Below are positions 21,716-30,396 of a DNA stretch of 50,320 bases, in pieces. The notes under the pieces are model-generated. The model was not told where the DNA came from, did not search any database, and was given only the letters and a program-made list of their open reading frames with translations. Each line of letters begins with the position of its first letter. The stretch's first letter is position 1. Both the position numbers and the translations under genes were made by a program. Origin of the DNA: Nocardioidaceae bacterium UBA4001 (lineage in GTDB: Bacteria; Actinomycetota; Actinomycetes; Propionibacteriales; Nocardioidaceae); contig DGBP01000072.1 of the NCBI GenBank assembly GCA_002384855.1, positions 1,251 through 51,570 on the forward strand, given 5' to 3'.

Positions 21716-23902
21716 TCATGCGGGGAAGCGCTCGCCCCTCTCGGCGAGGTCGACGAGGTACGCCGGCGGCTCGAACCGCTCGCCGTAGGTGGCGGCGAGC
21801 TCCCGAGCCCGGGCCACGAAGGCGGGCAGCCCACCCTCGTAGCCCTGCATGAACTGCACGGCGCCACCGGTGACCGGCGGGAAGCCGATGCCCATGATCG
21901 AGCCGATGTTGGCCGCCGCCGCGGACTCGATGACACCCTCCTCGAAGCACCGCGCCGTCTCCACGGACTCGATGAACAGCATCCGGTCCTGGAGCTCGGC
22001 GAGCTCCGGCTGCACCTCGGCCGGCGGGAAGGTCTCGGCCAGGCCCGGCCAGAGCCTCGCGCGCCGGCCCGACTCGTCGTACTCGTAGAAGCCCGCCCCC
22101 TCGAGCTTGCTCGGCCGGCCCATCTCGATCATCTTCTCGATGACCGTCTCGGCCGGGTGCGGACGGTAGGTGCCGCCGTCGCGCTCGATGCCCGCCCTGG
22201 TGGCGTTGCGGATCTTGACCATCAGCTCCAGGTTGAGCTCGTCGCTGATCTGCAGCGGCCCGACCGGGTAGCCGGCCTGGGTGGCCGCCCGCTCGACCGA
22301 CATCGGGTGCACCCCCTCGCCGAGCATCGCGAGGCCCTCGTTGATCTGGGTGCCGATGACGCGGGAGGTGTAGAACCCGCGGCTGTCGTTGACCACGATC
22401 GGCGTCTTCTTGATCTGCTGGACCACGTCGACGGCCTGCGCGACCGCGCGGTCGGAGGTACGGCGGCCGCGGATGATCTCCACGAGCGGCATCTTGTCGA
22501 CCGGGGAGAAGAAGTGCAGGCCCACGAAGTCCTCGGGACGGTCGACCCCCTCGGCGAGCTCGGAGATGGGCAGGGTGCTGGTGTTCGAGCACAGCAGCGC
22601 GTCGGGGTTCACCACGTCGAGGATCTCGCCGAAGACCTTGTTCTTCAGCGACGGGTCCTCGAAGACGGCCTCGATGACGAGGTCGCAGCCCTTCAGGTCC
22701 GCCGGGTCGGCGGTGGGCGTGATCCGTGTGAGCACCGCGTCGGCCTGGTCGCGGGTCGTCCTGCCGCGCTCGACCGCCTTGTCGAGGAGCTTGACCGAGT
22801 AGGCCTTGCCCCGCTCGGCGTTCTCGGCGGTGACGTCCTTGAGCACGACCTCCATGCCGGACCGGGCGCACGAGTAGGCGATCCCGGCGCCCATCATCCC
22901 GGCGCCCAGCACCCCCACCTTGGTGGCGGTGAACTTCTCGACACCCTCAGGCCGCAGCGAGCCGGCGTTGATCGCCTGCAGGTCGAAGAAGAACGCCTGG
23001 ATCATGCTCTTCGAGACCCGGCCGGTGATCAGACCGGTGAGGTAGCGGGACTCGATCCGGGAAGCCGTGTCGAAGTCGACCTGCGCACCCTCGACGGCTG
23101 CGGACATGATCGCCTTCGGAGCCGGGTAGTCCGCCCCCTTGACCTGCTTGCGGAGGTTGGCCGGGAAGGCCGGGAGCACCGAGGCGACCTTCGGGTTCGA
23201 CGGGGTCCCGCCGGGGATCTTGTAGCCGGGGCGGTCCCACGGCTGGCTCGCGGTCTCCGCGTCGTCACGGTGGGCGAGCACCCACGCCTTGGCGGCGGGC
23301 AGCAGCTCCTCCTGGGTGGCCACGACCTCGTCGACGAGACCCTTCTCGAGGGCCTGCGCGGGCTTGAGCCTGGTGCCGGTGAGCAGGAAGCCCATCAGCG
23401 CGTCGGCCATGCCGAACATGCGCACCAGCCGGGTCACCCCGCCACCCCCGGGGAGGAGGCCGAGGGAGACCTCGGGGAGGCCGACCTCGTAGCGCCCCTC
23501 CACGGCGATCCGCCGGTGGCAGGCCAGCGCGATCTCCAGCCCCCCGCCGAGGGCGGCGCCGTTGATCGCGGCGACGACCGGCTTGCCGAAGGTCTCGAGC
23601 CGGCGCAGCGCGGCCTTGGCCTCCTCGACCATCGCGAAGACCTCGGCGGCGTCCTCGGGGTCGGCCTGCACCATGTCCTTGAGGTCGCCACCGGCGAAGA
23701 AAGTCTTCTTCGCCGAGGCGATCACCACACCGGTGACCTCGTCCTTCTCCTGCTCGAGCCGGTCGACGGCGGCGGCCATCGAGTCGCGGTAGAGCCGGTT
23801 CATCGTGTTGGCGCTCTGGTGGGGGTCGTCGAGGGTGAGTACGACGATGCCGTCGCTGTCCTTGTCGTACCGGACGGCGCTCTGCGGGGAGGTCTCGGTC
23901 AT
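21716..23902 (-). CDS. fadB: FadB-type enoyl-CoA hydratase / 3-hydroxyacyl-CoA dehydrogenase
   Basis: A 728-residue bifunctional beta-oxidation enzyme. The N-terminal crotonase domain (about 1-200) hydrates enoyl-CoA, and its oxyanion segment includes AAINGAALGGGLEIALACHR. An NAD-binding motif GVLGAGMMGAGIAY near residue 330 starts the 3-hydroxyacyl-CoA dehydrogenase domain, followed by the catalytic segment GLHFFSPVDKMPLVEII and the C-terminal helical domain with GFYTSRV. The length fits the trifunctional-alpha/FadB family. It sits 33 nt downstream of the thiolase gene on the same strand, forming a fadA-fadB operon. Confidence 0.95.
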   Translation of the reverse strand: MTETSPQSAVRYDKDSDGIVVLTLDDPHQSANTMNRLYRDSMAAAVDRLEQEKDEVTGVVIASAKKTFFAGGDLKDMVQADPEDAAEVFAMVEEAKAALRRLETFGKPVVAAINGAALGGGLEIALACHRRIAVEGRYEVGLPEVSLGLLPGGGGVTRLVRMFGMADALMGFLLTGTRLKPAQALEKGLVDEVVATQEELLPAAKAWVLAHRDDAETASQPWDRPGYKIPGGTPSNPKVASVLPAFPANLRKQVKGADYPAPKAIMSAAVEGAQVDFDTASRIESRYLTGLITGRVSKSMIQAFFFDLQAINAGSLRPEGVEKFTATKVGVLGAGMMGAGIAYSCARSGMEVVLKDVTAENAERGKAYSVKLLDKAVERGRTTRDQADAVLTRITPTADPADLKGCDLVIEAVFEDPSLKNKVFGEILDVVNPDALLCSNTSTLPISELAEGVDRPEDFVGLHFFSPVDKMPLVEIIRGRRTSDRAVAQAVDVVQQIKKTPIVVNDSRGFYTSRVIGTQINEGLAMLGEGVHPMSVERAATQAGYPVGPLQISDELNLELMVKIRNATRAGIERDGGTYRPHPAETVIEKMIEMGRPSKLEGAGFYEYDESGRRARLWPGLAETFPPAEVQPELAELQDRMLFIESVETARCFEEGVIESAAAANIGSIMGIGFPPVTGGAVQFMQGYEGGLPAFVARARELAATYGERFEPPAYLVDLAERGERFPA

Positions 23903-23935
23903 GTCTGGGTCCTTGAGGGTTCTGGGGCGTCCGGG

Positions 23936-25162
<1,227 letters not shown>

Positions 25163-25230
25163 CTGGGAGTCCCAACTTGTCGGTGACCGAAGGTGCGGCC
25201 CGCGCAGGTCGGGGCCGGTGGAGACACCTG

Positions 25231-25259
25231 ATTGTGACACTCATACTGTTAACGTCCAA
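25231..25259 (-). promoter_or_regulatory. Candidate fadAB promoter
   Basis: On the minus strand TTGGAC (25259-25254), a 17-nt spacer and CACAAT (25236-25231) resemble a sigma-70-type promoter, giving a leader of about 60 nt before fadA. The region also contains the palindromes GTTAAC (25249-25254) and GACGTACGTC (25275-25284), which could be regulator contacts. A + strand -10 (CATACT, 25242-25247) for the MerR gene overlaps it. Confidence 0.35.
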
Positions 25260-25333
25260 CAGGGGCAACCGTGTGACGTACGTCGCGCCGGGCACGTCCC
25301 GACCGCCGACCCGAGCCGGAGGAAGCACCCGCG

Positions 25334-26059
25334 ATGTCGCAACCGCCCGAGGGCGCCGTCGAGCTGATGACCCTCGACGAGCTGACCAAGCGTGTCGGCA
25401 TGAGCGTGCGCAACGTCCGCTTCTACACGACCAAGGGGCTGGTGCCGCCACCGATCCGGCGTGGTCGCCGCGGCTACTACTCCTCCGAGCACCTCGTCCG
25501 GCTCGAGCTGGTCCGCGAGCTGCAGGCCCACGGGTTCACGCTCGCCGCGATCGAGGGCTACATGGCCAGGATCCCGCACGACGCGTCCCCGGAGACGATC
25601 GCGCTGCACCGCACGCTGCTCGCGCCCTGGATGGCCGACATGCCCGAGACGGTCACCCGCAAGGAGCTCGACAGGCGGGCGGGACGGCGCCTCGACGACG
25701 AGGACCTCCGGACCCTCAACGCGCTCGGCATCGTCTTCCCCACCAAGCAGGGGCGGTTCCAGGTGGCGGTGGCGCACCTGTCCGTGGGCGTGGCGCTGCT
25801 GGACCTCGGGCTGCCCCAGGAGGCCGCGCTGGCGGCCCAGAAGGTCTTCACGGCGCACGGGCAGGCGATCGCCGAGGAGCTCACGGACCTGTTCAAGGAG
25901 CAGGTGTGGCCGGCGTACAAGGAGCAGGGCATCTCCGCCGAGCAGGTCCGGGAGATGGTGGAGCGGTTCAAGCCGGTGTCGGTGGCCGCGCTGGTGGCGG
26001 CCTACGAGACCGCCGTGGACGAGATGAAGCGCGAGACCGTCGCCCGCCGCGCCCGCTGA
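25334..26059 (+). CDS. MerR family transcriptional regulator
   Basis: A 241-residue regulator. The winged HTH occupies about residues 11-80: MTLDELTKRVGMSVRNVRFY, the KGLVPPP wing, then RRGYYSSEHLVRLELVRELQ. A long helical C-terminal part follows with no cysteine metal-site cluster, so metal sensing is unlikely. ATG at 25334 follows GGAGGAAGCACCCGCG. It is divergent from fadA across 171 bp, so control of beta-oxidation by an acyl-CoA-type effector is plausible but inferred. Confidence 0.88.
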   Translation: MSQPPEGAVELMTLDELTKRVGMSVRNVRFYTTKGLVPPPIRRGRRGYYSSEHLVRLELVRELQAHGFTLAAIEGYMARIPHDASPETIALHRTLLAPWMADMPETVTRKELDRRAGRRLDDEDLRTLNALGIVFPTKQGRFQVAVAHLSVGVALLDLGLPQEAALAAQKVFTAHGQAIAEELTDLFKEQVWPAYKEQGISAEQVREMVERFKPVSVAALVAAYETAVDEMKRETVARRAR

Positions 26060-26091
26060 CCCCTCGCCCGGACGACTCAGCGGGGAGGACG

Positions 26092-27261
26092 TCAGACCTG
26101 GACCACGGCTCCCGACTCCAGCAACGCGTCGACGCCGTCGATCCCCCACGCCTCGAGGGCGGCCCGGGAGTCGCCACCGGGCACGCTCGGCCCCGTGGTC
26201 AGCGTGGCGGCCGTGCGGGAGAACCGGGGTGCCGGAGACGGCTGGAGGACCCCGTCGCGCGTGACGTACGTCGAACGTGCCTTCAGGTGCGGGTGCTCGG
26301 CGGCCTCCGTCAGCGGCAGGACCGGGGTGCAGCAGGCGTCGGTGCCGTCGAACACCTCGCTCCACTCCGCCTGGGTGCGCGCCCGGAACCGGGCCGCGAG
26401 GGCGTCCCGCAGCTCGTCGTGCCGGGCGAGGTCGTAGCGGTCCGGCAGCGTCCCCGCGAGGCCGAGCCCGTCGACGAGGGCGTCGTAGAACTTCGGCTCG
26501 AGAGGTCCGACGGCCATGTGCCGGCCGTCGGCGGTCTCGTAGACGTCGTAGAACGGCATCCCGCCGTCGAGCAGGTTCACTCCGCGCTCCTCGCGCCAGC
26601 CGCCGCCGGCGATCATGCCGGCGAGCATGGCGTTGAGGTGGGCTGCGCCGTCGACGATCGCGGCGTCGACCACCTGCCCCTCGCCGCTCGCGCGCGCCTC
26701 GAGGAGCGCGGCGAGGATCCCGATCACGAGGTACGTCGAACCGCCCCCGAAGTCGCCGAGGAGGTTCGACGGGAACTGTGGCCTCGACGCCGTCTGGCCG
26801 AGGCCGTGGAGGGTGCCGGAGAGCCCGATGTAGTTCATGTCGTGGCCGGCAGTGGTGGCGAGCGGTCCTCCCTGCCCCCAACCGGTCATCCGGCCGTACA
26901 CCAGGCGCGGGTTGCGCCCGTGGCACTCCGCCGGCCCGAGGCCGAGCCGCTCGGCCGCGCCCGGGCGCATCCCCTCGATCAGGACGTCGGCCCGCTCGAC
27001 GAGGCCGAGCACGGTCGCCACCGCGTCGGGGTCCTTGAGGTTCATCGCGACGCTCGGCCGGCCGCGGGTGAGCAGGTCGGTCTCGCGAGCCCCCACACTC
27101 ATGGCCCCGCCGGGCCGCTCGACGCGGATCACGTCGGCGCCGAGGTCCGCGAGCAGCATCGCCGCATGGGGGCCGGGGCCGATGCCGGCGATCTCCACGA
27201 CCCGGACCCCCCTCAGCGGCCCGGTGCCCTGGTCGAGAGTCTGTGTCTGCGGCTGCGTCAT
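26092..27261 (-). CDS. Alpha-methylacyl-CoA racemase (CaiB/BaiF family III)
   Basis: A 389-residue family III CoA-transferase-fold enzyme that probably epimerises 2-methylacyl-CoA esters so that methyl-branched chains can enter beta-oxidation. The three catalytic residues of Mycobacterium tuberculosis MCR (His126, Asp156, Glu241) have exact counterparts in context and spacing: His140 in GHDMNYI, Asp170 in GDFGGGS and Glu255 in LEPKFYD (intervals 30 and 85 in both). The start is ATG 27261. Its nearness to fadAB fits branched-chain or sterol-side-chain catabolism. Confidence 0.9.
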   Translation of the reverse strand: MTQPQTQTLDQGTGPLRGVRVVEIAGIGPGPHAAMLLADLGADVIRVERPGGAMSVGARETDLLTRGRPSVAMNLKDPDAVATVLGLVERADVLIEGMRPGAAERLGLGPAECHGRNPRLVYGRMTGWGQGGPLATTAGHDMNYIGLSGTLHGLGQTASRPQFPSNLLGDFGGGSTYLVIGILAALLEARASGEGQVVDAAIVDGAAHLNAMLAGMIAGGGWREERGVNLLDGGMPFYDVYETADGRHMAVGPLEPKFYDALVDGLGLAGTLPDRYDLARHDELRDALAARFRARTQAEWSEVFDGTDACCTPVLPLTEAAEHPHLKARSTYVTRDGVLQPSPAPRFSRTAATLTTGPSVPGGDSRAALEAWGIDGVDALLESGAVVQV

Positions 27262-27422
27262 GCGGGCAGTCTGGCAGCGTCGCTGTCACCGTCGCGCGGG
27301 TGGTACTCGTGCACCACTGCGTGGCCCTTGCCCCATGGGGTATCCCGGTCAACCCCCGACCGAGTGAGTCGACCTACCATCGAGGCGTCGCCGCACGCGC
27401 GACAGCACGGGAGAAGGCCTGC

Positions 27423-27767
27423 ATGTCGAACACCCCTCGGAGCACCACGCCGCGCCCACGCAAGCACCTGATGGTCCCCGGACAGCCGCCGCAGCAGCGG
27501 CCGGACTCGATGAGCCTGTCGAACGTCCAGAGGTGGGTCATGTCGACCCTGGCGGTGAGCACGATCCTTCATCTCGCGGCCGGCCTGGTGCTGGCCGCGA
27601 TGTACGTCACCACCCTCGACGCACAGATCGGCCTGCTCGTGATCGCCGGCGCGTTCGGGGTCATCTCCGTGGCGGTGGGACTGATGATCCACCGCAGGAG
27701 CCCGCTCTCGCCGTGGCTCCTCCTCGGCACGCTGCCGACCGTCATCGGGTACTTCCTGGTCTTCTGA
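27423..27767 (+). CDS. Small two- or three-helix membrane protein, unknown function
   Basis: A 114-residue protein. ATG 27423 has GAGAAGG 5 nt upstream. The first 35 residues are a Pro/Arg-rich cytoplasmic tail. Three hydrophobic segments follow: STLAVSTILHLAAGLVLAAMY, then the IGLLVIAGAFGVISVAVGLM region, then LLLGTLPTVIGYFLVF at the C-terminus. No known family is evident. It is divergent from the racemase and ends just before a strong hairpin. Confidence 0.78.
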   Translation: MSNTPRSTTPRPRKHLMVPGQPPQQRPDSMSLSNVQRWVMSTLAVSTILHLAAGLVLAAMYVTTLDAQIGLLVIAGAFGVISVAVGLMIHRRSPLSPWLLLGTLPTVIGYFLVF

Positions 27768-28120
27768 CCGGCAGCCTCGCAGGGGGGCCCCGGGGTCCCC
27801 CCCCTGCGAGGCGGGCTGCGCTGGCGGCCGTGCGGGCGCGAGGCACACAGGCTACGAGCCCTGGCTGCTCGCCACGGGCCGGCGCGTCCCGGTCGACGGT
27901 GTCGATGCGGACGACGGGCCGGCCGGGCCCGGCCACCGCGTGGGGGCTCGGCCCAGCCGGCCGTCACGATCTCCTCGAAGGTCCGCTCCAGCCAGCCCGG
28001 CTCGTCGCACAGCAGGTCGAAGAGCTCGTCGTCGACACGGTCGGCGTCCGCGAGCTCCTCGGGAATGGTGGCCGGGGCCGTCGCGGCCCCGGCCGTCCTG
28101 AGCGGAGGCACGTCGCTCAC
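27569..28120 (-). CDS. Hypothetical small protein downstream of hsp20 (3' end uncertain)
   Basis: From GTG 28120 the first 62 codons (MSDVPPLRTAGAATAPATIP, then ELADADRVDDELFDLLCDEP and a TFEEIVTAGWAEPPR segment) have strong actinobacterial codon bias and look genuinely coding. After that the frame becomes Arg/Pro-rich with an RQRSPP motif, loses third-position bias, crosses a strong hairpin and overlaps the convergent membrane gene by about 199 bp. The true product is probably shorter (about 100-115 residues), or the tail is frameshifted. It follows hsp20 by 12 bp. The function is unknown. Confidence 0.45.
   Translation of the reverse strand: MSDVPPLRTAGAATAPATIPEELADADRVDDELFDLLCDEPGWLERTFEEIVTAGWAEPPRGGRARPARRPHRHRRPGRAGPWRAARARSLCASRPHGRQRSPPRRGGTPGPPCEAAGQKTRKYPMTVGSVPRRSHGESGLLRWIISPTATEMTPNAPAITSRPICASRVVTYIAASTRPAAR
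27774..27812. terminator. Strong bidirectional hairpin
   Basis: GCCTCGCAGGGGGG (27774-27787) pairs perfectly with CCCCCCTGCGAGGC (27799-27812), a 14-bp stem with an 11-nt G/C-rich loop, 7 bp after the membrane-protein stop. It has no U-run, as is common in actinobacterial terminators, and is placed to end convergent transcripts. Confidence 0.7.
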
Positions 28121-28132
28121 CTCGCACGCGGG

Positions 28133-28579
28133 TCAGGCGTTGATCTCCTTGCGGTCCTCGCCGGCCGAACCGGCCTTGACCTCGATCTTGCGCGGCTTGG
28201 CCTGTTCCGCGACGGGGATGCGCAGGCTCAGCACGCCGGCTTCGTACTCCGCGTGGATCTGGTCGGTGTCGAGGTTCTCACCGAGGAACAGCTGCCGGGA
28301 GTACACCCCGAGCGGTCGCTCCGCGATCTGCATCTCGACGTCGTCGGCGTGCACCGTCGGCCGACGCTCGGCCCGGACCGTCAGCACGTTGCGCTCGACG
28401 TCGACCTCGATCGCGTCCGGGGCCACCCCGGGCAGGTCGAACATCACGACGAGCTCGTCACCGGCTCGGTAGGCGTCCATCGGCATCGCGCTGGGACGCG
28501 ACCACGTCCCCGTCGAGGGGCTCGCCAGCTGGGCAGCGAGTCGGTCGAGCTCACGGAACGGATCGGTGCGCATCAACAT
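28133..28579 (-). CDS. Hsp20/alpha-crystallin small heat-shock protein
   Basis: A 148-residue ATP-independent holdase chaperone. The alpha-crystallin domain (about residues 38-135) contains FDLPGVAPDAIEVDVERNVL, and the closing GVLSLRIPVAEQAKPRKIEV is the typical A-x-x-x-G-V-L motif region. The C-terminus IEVKAG is a variant of the I-x-I/V anchor. ATG 28579 follows AGGAGGAGAC. It is divergent from an HTH protein that probably regulates it, as in the Streptomyces hsp18-type pairs. Confidence 0.93.
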   Translation of the reverse strand: MLMRTDPFRELDRLAAQLASPSTGTWSRPSAMPMDAYRAGDELVVMFDLPGVAPDAIEVDVERNVLTVRAERRPTVHADDVEMQIAERPLGVYSRQLFLGENLDTDQIHAEYEAGVLSLRIPVAEQAKPRKIEVKAGSAGEDRKEINA

Positions 28580-28602
28580 GTCTCCTCCTTCTGCAATCTC
28601 CC

Positions 28603-28670
28603 TTGTCCGGTGTCAATGCACGTGACTACTTGTAGCACGTCGTCGTTCCGTTGACAAGAGCACCAGTCAA
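28603..28670. promoter_or_regulatory. Candidate operator pair between hsp20 and the HTH gene
   Basis: Two TTG...CAA elements flank the divergent promoters: TTGTCCGGTGTCAA (28603-28616) and TTGAC-N10-GTCAA (28651-28670, perfect 5-bp half-sites). On the minus strand each begins with CATTGAC. TTGACA at 28651-28656 could itself be a + strand -35 box. I saw no HAIR (CTTGAGT..ACTCAAG) or CIRCE element. Confidence 0.35.
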
Positions 28671-28677
28671 TGTGACG

Positions 28678-29295
28678 ATGACGTTTGTGAGCGACGAGCA
28701 GCGGGCCCTGGCGCAGGTCGAGCGGGCGCTACGTCGTACGGCGTCGGAGGTGTCGGACGCCGCCGAGACGGTGGCCGCACTCGCCGCGCTGCACGAGCTG
28801 CGCGACCGCCTCGCCGCCTGGGAGCCTCGGCTGATCGAGGCCGCGCGGGCACAAGGCGTGTCCTGGGCCGGCCTCGCGCCCGCACTCGGGGTCGCCAGCC
28901 GCCAGGCCGCCGAGCGGCGCTACCTGCGCCTGCGCCCGGCCGACGACCAGGGGCTCAGCCGCGAGCAACGGGTGCGCGCCGCTCGCGACGAGCGCGCGGG
29001 AGATCGCGCCGTGGCCGTCTGGGCCCGGGAGAACGCCTCCGAGCTGCGTCAGATCGCCGGCCAGGTGAGCGCGCTGACCGGACTGAGCACCCGCGGTCGT
29101 CGAGGGGCGCGGACGCTCGCCGACTCGCTCACCGAGGACGACCCCGTCTCGCTGCTCGAGCCGCTCGCCGACATGCACGGCCACCTCGTGGAGGAGCACG
29201 GCGGGCTCGCCGAGCGGGTCGACGCGGTGGGCCGCCGGGTGCGCCGGGTTCGCCGGGAGACCCAGCACAGTCGCGACGCGGCAGCCCGGGGCTGA
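28678..29295 (+). CDS. HTH protein, candidate regulator of the adjacent hsp20
   Basis: A 205-residue, highly charged helical protein. The segment GVSWAGLAPALGVASRQAAE, followed by RRYLRLRP, is a helix-turn-helix very like that in streptomycete proteins labelled HSP18 regulator. Two long Arg/Glu-rich helices follow. The start is uncertain: ATG 28678 is given, GTG 28690 and TTG 28651 are alternatives, and no Shine-Dalgarno is visible, so a leaderless message is possible. It is divergent from hsp20 with candidate operators between them. Confidence 0.72.
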   Translation: MTFVSDEQRALAQVERALRRTASEVSDAAETVAALAALHELRDRLAAWEPRLIEAARAQGVSWAGLAPALGVASRQAAERRYLRLRPADDQGLSREQRVRAARDERAGDRAVAVWARENASELRQIAGQVSALTGLSTRGRRGARTLADSLTEDDPVSLLEPLADMHGHLVEEHGGLAERVDAVGRRVRRVRRETQHSRDAAARG

Positions 29296-29302
29296 GCGGC
29301 CC

Positions 29303-30226
29303 TCAGTCGTGGCGCGCTCCGAGGTCCTCGTGGGACCGGTGCGACTCCGGCTCGATCTGGAAGGTGGCGTGGTCGACGTCGAAGTGGTCGGCCACGCAGC
29401 GGCTCAGCTCGTCCAGGAGGCCGCAGACCCCCTGCTGCGCGACGCTCTCGTCGGTGACGGTCACGTGCACCGAAAGCGACGGCATCCCCGAGGTGATCGT
29501 CCAGGCGTGCAGGTCGTGCACGTCGACCACCCCCGGCACCGCGGCGAGGTGGGAGCGCACCTCCTCGAGGTCCACCCCTCGCGGGCTGGCCTCGAGGAGG
29601 ACCTCGACGGCCTCGCGCAGCAGCAAGAAGGACCGGGGCAGGATCATCCCCGCGATCAGCAGGGAGGCGATCGCGTCGGCCCGCACGAAACCGGTGAGCA
29701 AGATGACCGCGGCCGCGACCACCACGGCCACCGACCCGAGCAGGTCGCTGAGCACCTCCAGGTAAGCGCCGCGCATGTTCAGCGAGGAGTCCTTGCGCCT
29801 GGTCAGCACGAGCAGCGAGACCGCGTTGGCGAGCAGGCCGACCGCGGCGAAGCCGAGCATGAGGCCGCCCTCGACCGGCACAGGCTCGAGCAGGCGCCGG
29901 ACCCCTGACCAGATCAGGTAGCTGCACACGACGAGCAGCACCACGGCGTTGACCAGGGCCGCGAGGATCTCGGCGCGGTGGAAGCCGAAGCTACGCCTCG
30001 GTGTCGCGGGCAGGGTGGCCATGTAGGAGGCGGAGAGGGCGAGGGTCACCGCTGCCGCGTCGGTGACCATGTGGCCGGCGTCGGCGAGCAGGGCCAACGA
30101 CCCGCTGAGCACGGCGCCGACGACCTCGAGGACGATCACTGCCAGCGTCACCATCAGCACCAGGCGCAGGCGCGCACGGTCGGCCGCGCGCCCGGCGGCG
30201 TGCTGGTGGACGTGTCCGGCACCCAT
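29303..30226 (-). CDS. Cation diffusion facilitator (CzcD-like metal/proton antiporter)
   Basis: A 307-residue inner-membrane exporter of Zn2+/Co2+/Cd2+-type ions. There are six predicted membrane helices. The metal site is formed by HMVTD in TM2 (LLADAGHMVTD) and by the TM5 pair in LEVLSDLLGS. The N-terminus is His-containing (HVHQHAAG). A cytoplasmic C-terminal domain (about 205-307) with VHDLHAWTITSGMPSLSVHV and a His-rich tail follows. It is convergent with the HTH gene (7 bp apart) and divergent from the secreted peptidase-like gene. Confidence 0.92.
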   Translation of the reverse strand: MGAGHVHQHAAGRAADRARLRLVLMVTLAVIVLEVVGAVLSGSLALLADAGHMVTDAAAVTLALSASYMATLPATPRRSFGFHRAEILAALVNAVVLLVVCSYLIWSGVRRLLEPVPVEGGLMLGFAAVGLLANAVSLLVLTRRKDSSLNMRGAYLEVLSDLLGSVAVVVAAAVILLTGFVRADAIASLLIAGMILPRSFLLLREAVEVLLEASPRGVDLEEVRSHLAAVPGVVDVHDLHAWTITSGMPSLSVHVTVTDESVAQQGVCGLLDELSRCVADHFDVDHATFQIEPESHRSHEDLGARHD

Positions 30227-30268
30227 GGTCGAAGCCTAGAGCGGTCCTGGACACGTGTGGCGGGGAAG

Positions 30269-30296
30269 ATCTGCTGTGACTGGTGCGCTAGCAGAT
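30269..30296. promoter_or_regulatory. Inverted repeat upstream of the CDF and secreted-protein genes
   Basis: ATCTGCT (30269-30275) and AGCAGAT (30290-30296) are perfect 7-bp arms around a 14-nt spacer in the 170-bp divergent gap. A metal-responsive or other operator is possible. TAGTCT further downstream (in GGTCTAGTCTTC) could be a -10 for the + gene. Confidence 0.3.
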
Positions 30297-30396
30297 GAAC
30301 ATGGGAAAACGCCGGACAACACGCCGAGGGCCGGTCTAGTCTTCTTGTGGCCGACCGGACCAGGTGGCCCAACCGCCCCCCTCTGCTGGAAGTCCC

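Noticed and set aside
28580..28677. HAIR or CIRCE heat-shock operators before hsp20
   Set aside because: Neither CTTGAGT-N7-ACTCAAG nor TTAGCACTC-N9-GAGTGCTAA is present; only TTG..CAA elements are seen.
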